64,000 bases of DNA. It comes from Pyricularia pennisetigena (lineage: Eukaryota > Ascomycota > Sordariomycetes > Magnaporthales > Pyriculariaceae). The stretch lies in the NCBI RefSeq assembly GCF_004337985.1, contig NC_043741.1, positions 5,667,445 through 5,731,444 of the forward strand, given 5' to 3'. Positions 9,637-22,841 of this stretch are shown in pieces. The first letter of the stretch is position 1. Every line of letters starts with the position of its first letter. The notes below the pieces were generated by a model, which made no database searches, was not told the DNA's origin, and saw only the letters and a program-made list of their open reading frames with translations. A program made the translations under genes and the position numbers.

Positions 9637-12600
9637 GGTACTGTAATACGTAGTACTCTATTACCTTGCGGCCTAATTAACCTACTCCAAAGAATATGAT
9701 CATCACACAACCTGCCGCCTGTGACGAATTGCCGCTGTACAGTATTACTGTGCTGCCGTTGTGGAGTCTTGGGGTGTGTGCTTTAATTAATGATGCGTTT
9801 TGTCGAAAAAGTGTGACTGCTCGCAGGATTGAATCAGATGATTCGGTCGCACACATACAGTGCCTATTTCGAGGAAGCTCGGTTGAGCGCGACCATGACT
9901 GAGGGAAGGGGGAAAAAATATGTTTAGGCGATCACCAGTCTGCACAGGAGGGAGTGTGGAGGATACTGACGAAGGGTGGAGGGGGCAATCTAGCCAGGGA
10001 CGATAAAATTTGCGAGCATTACGCAGTCAGTACTAGGCGCATTCCGCAAGCCCGCAGGACGGCCCACCATACTATTAGTAGCACTACCAGTTGCCGCTTT
10101 GATTTAGCACCACAGCGTTCCCGGGCAAGATGGGAGACGAATCAGATGACCGAGACGGAAATGACTGGGGCGTGGAAGGACTTGAACCAGTAGTAGGGTA
10201 ATTAGTGCTCAGGTAGTCCGTCAGGGTTGAAGGGTTGAGTGAAGGATGGAGAAAACTTGGGAAAGTTGCTGTGCATGCAATCTTGGTGGCTGAGTGACAT
10301 TTGTCTCCTTGGTCCCTTCGCTCGCTAGTCAAAGGATACCGGCCTGACTCCACCTCGGCCAATCAGAGGCAGACTTCACGCGGGTGCGTGCCCCACTCCT
10401 TTTGCTGCCAAAGGGCTAGAAACGCCACCCAAAACGTCGCTCAGATTGATATTTTGATCGAAGGTCGGCCGGTCGGTCCCTGCCCTGGCCGAATGGATAC
10501 CGAGACTGCGTGCTGCGATAGGTGAGCGTGCAGATGGATGGGGGCATATTTTTGAACATGGACGCCATGTACTATACTGTTCTCCGTACTAAGCAAGGTA
10601 GGCACGTACCAATGGAGCAAGGAGACGCAATGCACCTCGCGCCGAACGGTCTTCAAACTCGTCGCCAAGATCTAAAGCCTCGGGTGTTGTAGCCCCCAAT
10701 TTCAAACCTTCCGCATTCCAAAGCAAACTTCGGCAGTTTTAACCAAGGTATGTGAGTACGGAATTGCCTAGACTAGCCGGTAGTCACTTTTACTGTATTA
10801 TTCGTCATGCTATTATTGTAAATTATTGGTAAAAAGTGGTCTACGATAACCCTTGCTGAAATTGCCCCAACACTGCCCTGGAACGCGTCACGGTATATTA
10901 CATTGGAACATTGGACAAGTTGTGAACGCATAGATAGTTTTGAAGGCGCAACTTGGTTCGTATTGATATGAGGCGGTCTTTGTCCAGTAGTTTGCACTCT
11001 TCAGCCACTCACATAGTTTAAGCTTACGCTCGTTCCACGTTTGCCTAATGTTTAACGTTAATTTGCGTGCATTTGTTGGGCTGAGTAAGTAATTATCTCA
11101 GCGGTGATTTCTAGCAGGCTTTGGTATGCAGAAATCAGTCAACTCTGATAATGATCATCTCTTCAAACTCTTGCTGCAGAAATAGGTGCATCCACTGCAA
11201 GGTGAAGCAGATACCCTCGTTTAACTTCCAGGTCATTTGTAGCCTGGGCCGCAAAGACGCCGCGCAGTGCAACATCGGGAGAAACCCAGTCAGCAACCAG
11301 GCAAAGTCGCGCATTCCAGGGGGAGGAGGGACCCGCGGGCAATTGAACTGTGGATAGCGACCAAGAAAAGAGGCACCGAAATTCGATATTCCGAGAGCGA
11401 GGGTGCTTGTTTTGCGATCCGTCATGCATCGCATTGTATCCCACCCCAGAACCGAGCCACTGCTACAATTTCACGGCAGCCAACCCCTTATTTGTGTACT
11501 ATACCGTATTGGTTTGCCAATCCCGAGTCGACATACTTGCCTGGTATGGGGAAAAAATCAAACCTGAAAATGCAAACTTTTTGTTGGGCAACGCTGGCTG
11601 GCTCTGCCAAGCCTTTCCGGAAACGCACTTCCAATGACGAGGCACATGCCTGAAGCGTCACCACAACATGAGCTGTACTGTACTATGGTGGTACGGGTAA
11701 TAATCCCCATCCCTGAACAGTGGTGGCAAATCTGCAACCGTGGGGGATTTTGTTTTTTTCCTTCCGTGTGTGTAACAGTTTCTGCTATGTATAATAAAAC
11801 AAAAAACGTACGTGTTTTTGTTGCGATTTGGTGTATTATCATACATAGAATTAACTATTATATATGCAATAAATTATGGTTATAATTTTAAATTTTAAAA
11901 ATGGTAAGTAAACTAATACTTAGTTAATAGCTGAGCTATTTGCACAAACGTGCGCGAACTACCTGTGGGCCAGATGCACCAAATTGTAGTAATAGGAGTT
12001 TTTTTTTTTTTTTTGTTTTTTTTTCGCCTAGTCCCGTAGTACTCTACTCTGTATACGACGTAGCATACCCAATCTTGCCCAGCGAGTAGTATCGTGGTAC
12101 AGTGATAGCCGCGCTTGTGCACTGTAATTTGTAATCGGTCATTGAAGCTTTTTACTCGCCATCAAAATAGACCGGCATCTAACCAACTACTCCCTCCTGG
12201 ATGCAGTGGAGCACAAGACTTCAGGAGGCTGGTTTGGATATACTGTACTATCTACTACGTACCCTACTCAAAACTCCATTGGTGGGACTCATAACGCATA
12301 AGTTAGGTTCACTTGGTATGGAGTACAATAGTCGGATAAATAAATGGAAGTTTGTGGTGGGCCGTCTTTTAGTCACTCGCATGGCAAGATGCTACAATAG
12401 ATTGTATGGATACATGTGAATTATTTTGAATGGATCTATGTTCAAAACCCCCATCTTTTTTCTTTCTCCTTCCTGGCCAGTTGTATTCAATTTGCTTCCC
12501 GGATTAAATAGATGAGACGGCTCACCGCCAGTGCAAAATTTCCACCTGGATCTGGGCCTGATGCTATTTTTTGTCCATTCTGCATACAATAACTCGGGTG

Positions 12601-15600
12601 AGTAGTGGGAGAAGCTTCGTGGAATTGGTACTATAGTTTTCAAGGCTTTGTAAGAGTCATACTACGCAATGCTGTAAGCATTTATCCGATGCTGCAGTCC
12701 CGTGTCAAAAGTGCACTATGGAAACAGGCAAAACTAACGCGTGTGCGAATTACTAGGTACATACCTAATGGAGCGTTGGGAGATAGGATGGCTGCTTGAG
12801 CTGAAAAAGAACACTTTATAGGTAGTAAGAGTTAAAACAGCCGATCACTGACAATCAAAAGATTGGATTTCCTTTTTCAGTTTTAGCCGTTTGTTGCGGG
12901 CAGACGTCTGGCTTGGAGGGCGTGTGGGTTTGACTTTGAACCCAATGCCAAAGGCATCTTCACCAAAAACACAGACACTCGGTGACCTCAGTGGAGGTGT
13001 GGGCTTAAAAAAATGATTCAACACAGGCGCCTTTGGATTGATCCCTCCATTGACCGCGACTTTGGTTGTGGGCACGTACCACGTAATAGCCTATAAAGCA
13101 AGCACTTCACCAGTCGCTCTACTCCGTACGTACCGAGCAAGGAAGGGTAGAGCGGTGTCTCTGTTGTACCCAGAGTCGACCATGTGAATCGCATTTGTGG
13201 CACAAGCCATTTTTGGATCGCACCAATCAATGGAATCCGAGCCAAGTGGACCAAACTTGCAAGGAACGTTCCGCAGAACAGTAGCAGCTGAAGTGAAGAA
13301 GAGGAGCTAGAATTGCCCATGTCTTGATATGCCACAATTTTGACGCACCAACCGCAATCTCTGCTGTTGCTCCCCACCCGGCCGGGTTTTGTACCCAAGT
13401 TCGCTTCAAGTCTGGGCGGTTCTGGGTTCCGCGGGCCAGTTCAGTCAGTCGGCTCAAAGCCCTCTACCACAGTACGTGTGTACCGTACTATTGCAAAACA
13501 TGCGTCCCATGGCCAAGAATAGCGACTACTCAGCATGAGAAACCAGCCAGTTTGTACCTAGCAGTAACTTGACAAGGGGGTCGTCTCTGCGCCATCCGGC
13601 CGACACCGCCCGCGTACGTTGTATTCGAGGGACAACCAAACATGACCTGCTCCTGGTCCCCACCATTGCTATTGGATGCGCCGAGATCGATTTTGTTGAT
13701 GGTTTGTCAATGAAGCATGTACTGTAGTATTGGGTAAAGAAAAAATTCCAAGTACCTAGAGCATGGAACAGGCGGCTTGAACTCCCATTTCTATTGGGTC
13801 TTATCTCATGCCCTTCATCTCCTTTACTCCTCACATACAGTAGCCCCGAGTCGTCCTGTTGTGAAGAGATCGTCGGTCACGTCGGGCATAGAATTAATAC
13901 CGCAATAAGAAAGTGAGTGGTTTTGGGTGGGTAAGTATGACAGTAGTTGCGAATCGACACGTCAGGACATCTCATGGAAGGGGAACCTCGGTTGGGTTTA
14001 TCGAACTGCTGATCCGCCGTTTCGTGCTTTTCGTTCATCAGCAACAAGGGAGTCCGGATCATCATAGCCAAGACAAGGCAGACTGGTACAAATTTGGTGT
14101 GTTGTCGAGTACTTGACTTGACAGAGCGGGGGGATGCTGTGCTGCGATGTGGACACCCCCCCTTTTTTTTTCTCTCTCTCTCTCTCTTTTCTTTCATGGT
14201 CGATATTGCCTGCCTTTTACGTTGCGGCGGCACATTGGACGGGCAAGCGGACACAGCGGACCAGTCAAGCTGACCGATCAAATTTGTCAAGGACTACTCA
14301 CTGACTTGACTTGGATTGAAGGGCCCTTGAATGGATGGAGTGTTACTTTTTACCGGTAACGCTGCAGTAAACAACTGGGTCGACCTACGAGTCTTTTGGT
14401 GGTGGTGGAATGTTCAGTCAGCTTTGCGATTTCGGCTGTACCAAATTGGGATGGGGCGGGCGATGGGAGGTGGCTCCCGACCCGGCGTGCAAAGCCGCCC
14501 CAGAAGGCTGTGGGTAACATGATCCTGGTCCCGAGAACCCAGCACAACCCTACTTGTGCTTCTGTCAGCACCTCCATACTACACCAAGGGTGGGTGTGAA
14601 CGTAGTACCGGTAGCTTTTCCATCTCTGTCGTGGACGCAGCGAGTCGCCGCCCAACCGAGCGAATTGCGGTAGCTTGGGTCAATAAAACGACCCCTCCTT
14701 GACTGGATCTCATCAGCCATGCTTACCATGAATGACACCCCCCACTGGCTAGGCTTGTCCCTGTCATTAATGGTTTTGAAATAAACCAGCCAGACCTCAG
14801 GACTGGGCCGTCGGAGGTCAGTGCCACGACCTGCATCCATCTGCATGGCCTCGCATGGGTGGATGGATTTTGATGGGGAAAATGTGATTGGCTGTAAACA
14901 GGTGCTAACCTCCACAAAATGAGCATGGAAGTTTCCATTTCGCGGAGCTTTGAGTAATGCTTACCCGCTGTAATGAAGGAAGCCTGCTCAGAATATACTA
15001 TGGTATGTACATCGGTGGGTTAAACTATGAATGTGTTTACCATGCGTTTGGTATACACAAAACATCATTGTATTACATTGCGGAGCCACCGTTGCCGCTC
15101 CATCTACGTAAGTATTCTATAGGTAATTAGTCTAGCGAGAGGCACTAGCCCGATTGTGGTCCATAAAGTAACAAATTATGCAAGAATTGAAGGGAATTTC
15201 GAGCTGAATGAACATCATGATATAAAAAGGGGTTCGCAAGGGAAGCCGCCGGATCTTGCAAATGAAGGAACCCAGTTGGGAAACCGTCCGGTACACATTT
15301 TGGATCGGTTCAATACGAGGAAACAATAACTTGACGAAGATGCCGTGTCTGACGATTATGGAACATTTCGATCAGGACACCAGTTTAAACTGATGGCTGC
15401 GGGGTTAGGTCTAGTCTGCAAGAGCGCGTGCATGACAGGGTTGACCCATGTACAATTGGATCTCGACTTTTTGTTTTTTTCTCTCTCTCTTTCTCTATTA
15501 ATGACAAGGATTAGCCTCTCGACAAACACATGCCGAAAAGGGAGCTGAGCGCCGGTTTCTGTTTCGCGCGTTGGCCCACGCATTTGATTTGTGCCTCACC

Positions 15601-17509
15601 CCTCTCACGCTACCCATCGCCCAAAGGCTCCAATGAGCAGGGGAAAAAAAAGAAAGGCGAAAAGAAAACTCCATCTCATCAATCAACCATCAACTGGAGC
15701 CCCCACACCCCCAAGCAAAACCGTGCAACCTTCGCCTCACGACACAGACACAACCTGGTAAGCACTGACAGCAATAAGCAGCAGGTTGACTTTGAGAACC
15801 CGGTGAACGCAGGGGTATACTCATGGCGTGGAGAAAAGGGGATTGATCAGGTCAACCGGTTTGGTCTTTGGCTCGTCGACCAAGATGGCTCACCAATCGC
15901 TGCAAGCAGGGCCAACCTCGCGCGCGTAACTTCTTTCCACACATTACATAGTGCAGAGCGAGCGTGCAGATCAGCGAAAAAAGTTCGCCGACACCCTTGG
16001 GCTAGAACAAGCAAGCCTCAATAGGGTGTGAATGCAGCCTTGGTTACGTATCCGTATGCATGCAAAAGGAAAACAAAAACAAAAGTCATCAACCTTGACA
16101 ATTCACTAATTAGGCTGCACAGTCCATCCTAGGTAGATCCCGTCCGTCTTTCCCCTGGTAAGCGGCCCTGTAGGTTAGCACGCACAGAGACAAATTAGTT
16201 AGTTCTCTTTTGACGAAGCCACCACCTGACAGAGTGTAAACTTCCCACTCGGTACTCCTTAAAACCAGATGTAATGAATGATGCAGGGTGATATCCGTTG
16301 TCCCCTACGTATAGGACGCACTGACCCAGTCACAGCCTTGCTAGTCACTAGCGTCCGGCCTCGCTTCCAAGTGCTTGCCTCCATGCTAATAAGCTCCACT
16401 ACTATTAATTACCCTGCGAAGTAAGGTTGCAGACCAAAATAAGGGAAGCCTGTACGGGTTCCTTTGACTGGACCGTCGACCCTCTTTGCTAGTTTGGGTT
16501 AAGTTCAGTATCCCGTTGAAGGCACAAAGCAGTCACTACGTCGCAGCGCTAACAAAGCGACATGCTGGGCTTGCGGTTACTTACCCACGCTAGACCTTGG
16601 TAACAGCACAAATGTTAGCGTTCTCATAGTGGTATCGTAACCGACCGACCCACACAACACCGGCTTGACCTGGCTGCAGCTCGGTGACTAGGTACGCAAT
16701 AGTAATAATAGTGCCGACGATGTGCCTTTCTTCGCAAAATCCGCAAATATCACAGTACTGTACGGTACATACAGTACCGTAAAGCAAAGCCAAACCGATG
16801 TTTGGGAGACGGGGCCATCCAAAAACAATTCAACGCAATCTGTGGGGATTTTTATTCTGTGTTATTTTCGAACAGTAACGTAATTACAATATCCCAAGTA
16901 CTGTACTGTATCTGTACCGTGTACACGAAATACGATGTAAGGTGCCTAGGAATGAGCCTGGCCTCCCTTCGTCACACTGCCCACGCAGTATTACTATGAA
17001 GGAACAACTGCTCAGCAGTGCAAATTCCTTGGTGCAGGGAGTCAGGCAGTTGGGCAATATTTTGGATAGAATTAATTTTGCTGCGCACCATTCATCCTGT
17101 TTACCCACAAGTCCGAATGCATCCATGTCTTTCCCTGCTTGACACGCAGCCCAGCAACTGTGGAGATGGACCGGGATGGAGGGACTCGTTCTCCAGACCA
17201 GGCGGCGGGCAAACACTGCCCTGTGCGTGGCCCCGGCAGCCCCCTTGGCTCCCCGTGTGCTAGCTTGGCTTGTCGAACCGCCCACGACGGTTTTAGGCCC
17301 ATTTATCACACGCACCACACCTACAATCACCTTGGTCCACACTTCTTCTTCTTCTTTGTTTTTTTTTGGTCCTTGCTCTTACTGGGTTTAGCTTAGTTTA
17401 TCCGCCCCAGTCTGGTCTGATCTCCACTTGCCCTTCAGGCACCATCCGCACCCCGGTCAAACGCTAGGTACACTTCCATCTCCGAGCCTGCGGCTTGGAG
17501 ACCAGAACG

Positions 17510-17551
<42 letters not shown>
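17510..17551. repeat. Poly-A tract, 42 nt
   Basis: Uninterrupted A run between unique sequences. It has no target-site duplication that I can see, so it is not clearly the tail of a retroelement. Confidence 0.95.
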
Positions 17552-17553
<2 letters not shown>

Positions 17554-18134
17554 ATGCTTCACTTTTGCCGATCCACAACGCCACGCCACGGACGCAACTC
17601 AACTGGCTAGCGCACAGTACCTATAGATCCATACATGCCTGTCATTGCCCTGCGCTTTCCTAAGGCTAATACTTCGTTCTTAGGAACATACAGGGCATGC
17701 CATGGCATCCCTGTCTTTGCCTAGTATGACGCAGGAGAAACCCTCACTTTCCTTCTGCTCCACGCACACTCCCTCCATATTGACAGACACACGCATGCAT
17801 GCCATCCTTCCCGCCGCCCCGTTTTGACTTATTATATCCAGCTTTCGCGTGCCAACATGCCGCCCATGCTATGTTTGTGGCCCTATGTATTAGCCCGAAA
17901 CATATTTCGGCCCATACTACTACTACTACTCCATAGTAGGGGCCCTGTCTTTTCGTGCCATTGATATACCGCTTGAGGGCCACCCCTCAAGCTGGACTTC
18001 CTCTCATCGGTTTTCCATATCAGCTCCTTTCACATCAACACTCAGCCACATCTCAACCAACGACACTCTTCGTTCAGAACTATCAACATCCTCACATCCT
18101 TTCCACACAAGTCAACCGCACAAACACCAACACG

Positions 18135-19268
18135 ATGCAGATGCACGCTTCCGCCCCGTATATGGGGCAACAACTACCTTTGGCTAGCCCAGCACCGGCC
18201 GGCGCCGAAGCCTATCTCGACGATATCTCTAGACAAATAGGGTTGGCACAGCTTCAGAACAGGCGATACTCGCCATCATCCAGCAGTCATGTTCTTCATG
18301 CCCACGGCGGCAGCCCCATGCGTGTCTCCAAGCCGACCAGCACCAGCAACAGCCCCAGGTCTGCAATGCAGGCAAGGAGAAGGACCATGGTGAACGACAG
18401 CCTGATCGCCCAGAGGAATCAGCTTCTATTGGAGCAGGCGTGCCTGCCCACTTCAACCCAGAACATCGTGCCTGACAACTTCTTGAGGAGATCTTCGCGG
18501 CCAGTGAGCTGGCACCCATCTTCACAGCTTGGGCATATGCTGCCGCAACAGCAAATGCTTCCGGCACAACAAACCCAGCACGCCATGCCATTATCACAAT
18601 ATCCGTTCCCGACATATAACGAGGCGGACTTCTCTGCTCAATACCAACAATATCTTCCTCCCACCCCCGCAGCATACTCAGCATACAACTCACCAACTGG
18701 CCTCTCCCCACTGGCCCTGCCATATTCGAACTTTCAGGCACCTCAGTACGCCACTAAGGACCTGTGGACCACGTCTGCCCCCATGGTACCCAACACCAAG
18801 TCTGTATCACCAGACACTGAGTGTCCTGGTCTGGTTGAGTCGACGAGCGCCACTGAGCAGTATGCACCTGTCGCCATCACTTCTCAAGGCACCTCTGCGC
18901 AATGGAACCCACTTGTGCAGGGCGCTACCCCTCCCACGCCCGACTCTTATCCTTCGATCCCGGCAGCTGCAGAGCCCGTTATCCCTTCGGATGAGAGCAT
19001 CCCCTACCGGTCACTTGACGAGGAGGAGGATGAAGGAGAGATCCTTGTGGGTATGGGCCTCTACGATCCGCCGGAGAAGACCTTGGGTGACTACACCCTG
19101 AACGGCTTCCGCTCATCAACCACTTCGCTATTCGGTGGTTATGAAATCCCTGAGCCCAAGGGCAAAGGACTCAAGCTGGAGGAGACGTGGGTGCCTCCCC
19201 CACAGGAAGAAGAGGACGAGGATGGATCCAATAGCGACGATGACGCCGATGCTGAAGAGCAGGAGTGA
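18135..19268 (+). CDS. Conserved Ser/Pro/Gln-rich fungal protein of unknown function
   Basis: Open frame of 377 aa from the first ATG at 18135; the frame stays open upstream to 17955 but without an ATG, in CT/CA-rich 5' UTR-like sequence. The N-terminal half is low in complexity (Ser, Pro, Gln, Met). It contains a helix-like segment at about residues 31-47 (LDDISRQIGLAQLQNRRY). The C-terminal 80 residues look the most conserved: an acidic patch, MGLYDPPEKTLGDYTLNGF, a segment with YEIPEPKGKGLKLEETW, then a strongly acidic tail. I recognise this C-terminal pattern as typical of uncharacterised Pezizomycotina proteins but know no function. Absence of membrane segments or a signal peptide suggests a nuclear or cytosolic protein. 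Confidence 0.75.
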   Translation: MQMHASAPYMGQQLPLASPAPAGAEAYLDDISRQIGLAQLQNRRYSPSSSSHVLHAHGGSPMRVSKPTSTSNSPRSAMQARRRTMVNDSLIAQRNQLLLEQACLPTSTQNIVPDNFLRRSSRPVSWHPSSQLGHMLPQQQMLPAQQTQHAMPLSQYPFPTYNEADFSAQYQQYLPPTPAAYSAYNSPTGLSPLALPYSNFQAPQYATKDLWTTSAPMVPNTKSVSPDTECPGLVESTSATEQYAPVAITSQGTSAQWNPLVQGATPPTPDSYPSIPAAAEPVIPSDESIPYRSLDEEEDEGEILVGMGLYDPPEKTLGDYTLNGFRSSTTSLFGGYEIPEPKGKGLKLEETWVPPPQEEEDEDGSNSDDDADAEEQE

Positions 19269-20911
19269 ACATCCGAGGATCCATCCACGCGCTTTCATAT
19301 TGACTATTTTCAAGTTTCTATTGTACATATAACGAACTATACATGGCAGCTATCATGCGAGCCTCGGTTGGGACTGGGTTGAAAGGAATACCCGGAGTAT
19401 ACCGGCCAAAGGGAAAGGTTATTTGCATTTTTTTTTGGGATGATTGGAACATGGATTATGATACCCCTTAGATAGCAGCGAAAGCAAGATTAAGTTTTTC
19501 ACTTTGCAGGTTTTTCTTTGTCAACTCTTTGCCCAAATCTATCGGTTGAATGGTGCCTTTGATCTCTGCCAAGATGACCCAGTAAGAAGATGTTTGTCCG
19601 TTTAACGGATCCTGCATGGAAATAGTAACTACAGAGTTGGTTGATCTTTTGCAGCAATTAGACTTCATCTGGACAATTCTTTGTCCAGACAGGGAAGATG
19701 CCGGGGCACTGGAGAACCCGTACCTAGTAGTCTTCTGAATCGCAAGCGGGTACAAGTAGAAAAGGGAGAAGGGGGGAAAGAAAAATAAAATCTAAAAATT
19801 CAAAATCACACGAGGCACGAAAGAGAAGTGGATAAACGTTTCCACGGCAGTTTATGATAGGCATTCTGGAATGAAAAAGTTGCTCGTTATTTCCAAGCTT
19901 CCCCTGTTCCACTCTTTACCTCTCTCTCTCCCGGTCAGAGGTCCATGAACTGTATACAAAATTTAGCAAAACCCTGAATAGACGGATGGGTGGATAAAAG
20001 TGGAAGGGGGTAGCCTTGCAATCAACCCATCTGTAAACAAGACAAACGTTGAGACCATATCGAAAAAGAAAAGCAAAAGAAAAAAAAAGAGAGAAATTGA
20101 GCACGGGCCACGGCAGGAGCAAATCCACGATCTGTGAGATGATGCCAAAAAGAGGTGAAAGGAAGGGGTGGGGGTGTGTAGTAATGGTGGAGAGGAGAGG
20201 AGAAGGGGGGTGTGAAAAGATCACGTCAAAGAAATCCAGACATTCCTACCAACCCCCACCCCTTAGATGGGAATTTTGCGACTGCGCACATCAGGCAGAG
20301 CGAGAGACAGAGAGAAAGTCTTCAGCCAAGACCATTCTTTTCCCCACTGCGTCTTCCAATCCGTCGTCATGGGTCGAGCGATGGCTGGGGACCGGGGGGA
20401 GCTCTCTCCCCTACAGGACAGGGGTCAGGGGGCCCGGGAACACAAAGGACAGGGACGGTTGATAGGCAAGCGAGAAACAAGGGGGGTACCAGAGAAAAGA
20501 TGGTTCGGGGGGTTTTGGGTGGGAACAAACACACACACACACACACACGAAAAATGTGGGTGTGTGCATAAGGTTTTCGGCGGGACACTCGCAGAAAGAA
20601 TGGACGAAAGAAGAAGAAAAGTGACACCCCAAGCGCTTTCTCCGGCCGGGGTTGCAGAGCCGCGCCATCGAAGATCCCATCCCTTCTTTTCTTGTCCTTT
20701 TTTTTTTTTTTTTTTTCTTGCCCTGTCGCCATGCTTTAACCGTAGTCCCCAGCAGCAAATTCACACACCCCTTCCCCTTACGCCCATCCAATTGTCTCAC
20801 TCCTCTCTTTGGTTTGCTTTGCCTTGTCTGCCAGACACAAGTGTTTGCTCCTTTCACACTGCTTGTGTGTTGCGAGCAAGCTTCTTGCGTCGGGGTCAGA
20901 CAATAATATAA

Positions 20912-20950
<39 letters not shown>

Positions 20951-22841
20951 CAATTACGAATTGTCAGGGACTTCACAGGGAGAGAACCTCGACCTGGACA
21001 CTAATATTACTTTGTATAGTAGTGACACGGGCAGCATCTGATGAGTAGAAATCTAGAACCGCCCCAACCTGTTACAAAGTAGCCTTTCATAATTCTAGTC
21101 ACTCGATCCTCGGTTTGTTCCAAGAAAATCTTTGCATGTCCACACCTCCACCGAAAGGACGGACGGGACAAAGCAAACTTGCTACAGTAGCTACTTTCTG
21201 CGAGGTCTCGGCAGCCCACTAATCAACCCTCTTTCCCCTTAACTATAATAATGTCCTGCGGAACACCCTACCAAGCCCGCCCGAGTCAAGTCATCGTGGG
21301 ATCTGGGAGGGGGTGGTACGAACCTGTTGCTGTTTGTTGTTGTGGTGGTGGTGGTGGTACTTTTTGTACCCGGAGACAAAACCGTTTGCCCCGCCCGCAA
21401 TGCAGTCAGCAACTCAAAGGTAATCATTGTCAATCCCCATCCTTGACCTCATGCGGTTAATGCCTTAAGGTCGATCCAACTTGCGCAATATTGTGATCAT
21501 TCCTACTTGGTGCTACGTCGTACAGTAGCCAACCCTGAAGAAAACCTAAAAAAAAAAAAAAAAAGGGGGGGGGAGAAAAAAAAGTGAACCCCACCCCTGG
21601 GCCAAATTTGTCGGTAGTCTTATTTTTCTCACTTACCACCATTGACCCAAGAAAATGAAAAGAGACGATGAGAAAGGGTCAAAACCTTTCCACTCAACAA
21701 GAGGGGCGGTGCAAAGAGTTGAATTTACGAAAACGCCGCGGACGGTTCGCAAAACCCGCTTTCGATTTGCCTTTTCTGGCGTGTGACATGGGGAGCTGTT
21801 AAGGGGCCAAAGGAGAATACGGATAGGCAGGTTGGGTTCCCGCGACTGGCAGCGGAGATGAGCCCTCGCTGGAGACGAGGCCTCCGCCTCCGTTCCAATG
21901 AATGGCCATCGACAGGCCTTTTGATTGCTCTGGCCTTGCCGCTTTTTGCTAGCTGGAAAGCACAGGATTTACTTCTTCGACGACATGGGCGGCCGGCAAC
22001 CGTTCAGCAAGGGACTTTTGTGTATAGATTGCAGCCTTTTGCTTCTCCATTTTACTTTTCTTTCTCCTTTGCATTGCCCGCTGCCCTTGGCATGTCGGGA
22101 ATTACTAAATATCTACCCAAGGGTACTGGTAGGAGCCGGTGGCTTGTGATCACAGGGCCCAGGCGCCAGCCATTTTTGCACAGACTTGTGTAGTATAGTG
22201 TAATCTGTATTTGCGTTTCTTTTTTGACTTATGCTCAAGTGCAGAGGCACTAAATTAAGGCAAACATGCTGTCGGTTTCCGATTGATGCCTGCTGGACTG
22301 CATCCGACAGGAACGGGACGCGATAGGTCTGATCTGACTGTGCTCGCCTGCCCCCTCGAACGATAGGAAGGGATTTGGGCTTGACGATGGTGTGTGTGTC
22401 TGTAAACTTCTGAACTGTGAACGCCTGGGGGGGGTGGTGATTATTGCGCGACTGGTTTGCTTGCTGGGCCCGTTTGGATTGTTGACCAGAGCTGCTGAAG
22501 TATCTCTGTGCAATTGACATGGAAACGAGGACCTACTTGTTGTTTTTTGTTGTTGTCTTTGGATCTATTGTCGGAGGTCAACTAATTGCGAGTTAACCTG
22601 GTTTTTGATGGGGATTGAGAATGGACGGGCGGTGGCCACATCAACAGAAGAAGAAAAACCTTTGCACGCTGCAAGCAGGCATCACTCCAACCAGCAATCA
22701 ACTTCATTTCCCATCAAAAAACCAACAACGCACGGCAATATACGCGGAAAAAAGTGCACTGAGGTTTTTTTTTTTTTTTTTTTCTCCCATAACGCCGGCA
22801 TAGAAAGAACAGAGATAAAGCAAAAAACAGCAGTTTAGGAC
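19269..22841. other. 3.6 kb intergenic, low-complexity rich
   Basis: Contains strongly purine/pyrimidine-skewed sequence (19920-20960), an (AC)n tract at about 20529-20548, and T runs at 20698-20716 and 20915-20950. Short frames here, including a 214-codon one at 20267-20911, are low-complexity and not supported. The last part should hold the LAS1 promoter. Confidence 0.55.
20915..20950. repeat. Poly-T tract, 36 nt
   Basis: Uninterrupted T run in an intergenic region, following sequence already rich in T runs (20698-20716). Confidence 0.95.

Larger units (their letters stand above)
7479..18134. other. 10.7 kb gene-free interval
   Basis: No reading frame here shows a recognisable domain, and the longest (164 codons at 15530-16024) begins in a purine-rich tract without coding character. 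The interval holds A/T homopolymers (9263-9297, 11999-12024, 17510-17551), CT tracts (about 14162-14190 and 15479-15495), an AT-rich patch near 11860-11930 and many short GTAC-centred palindromes. I saw no terminal inverted repeats, long repeats or transposon protein relics. The last 250 bases are CA/CT-rich and probably form the 5' UTR of the next gene. Confidence 0.6.

Noticed and set aside
10160..10195. Antisense tRNA-like string GGACTTGAACCAG
   Set aside because: The T-stem does not pair and no cloverleaf can be built around it.
15530..16024. 164-codon plus-strand frame in the gene-free interval
   Set aside because: Basic, low-complexity peptide over A/G-rich tracts, no recognisable domain or conserved start.
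20267..20911. 214-codon plus-strand frame
   Set aside because: Runs through purine-rich, (AC)n and poly-T sequence; the peptide is low-complexity and no domain or splice structure supports it.
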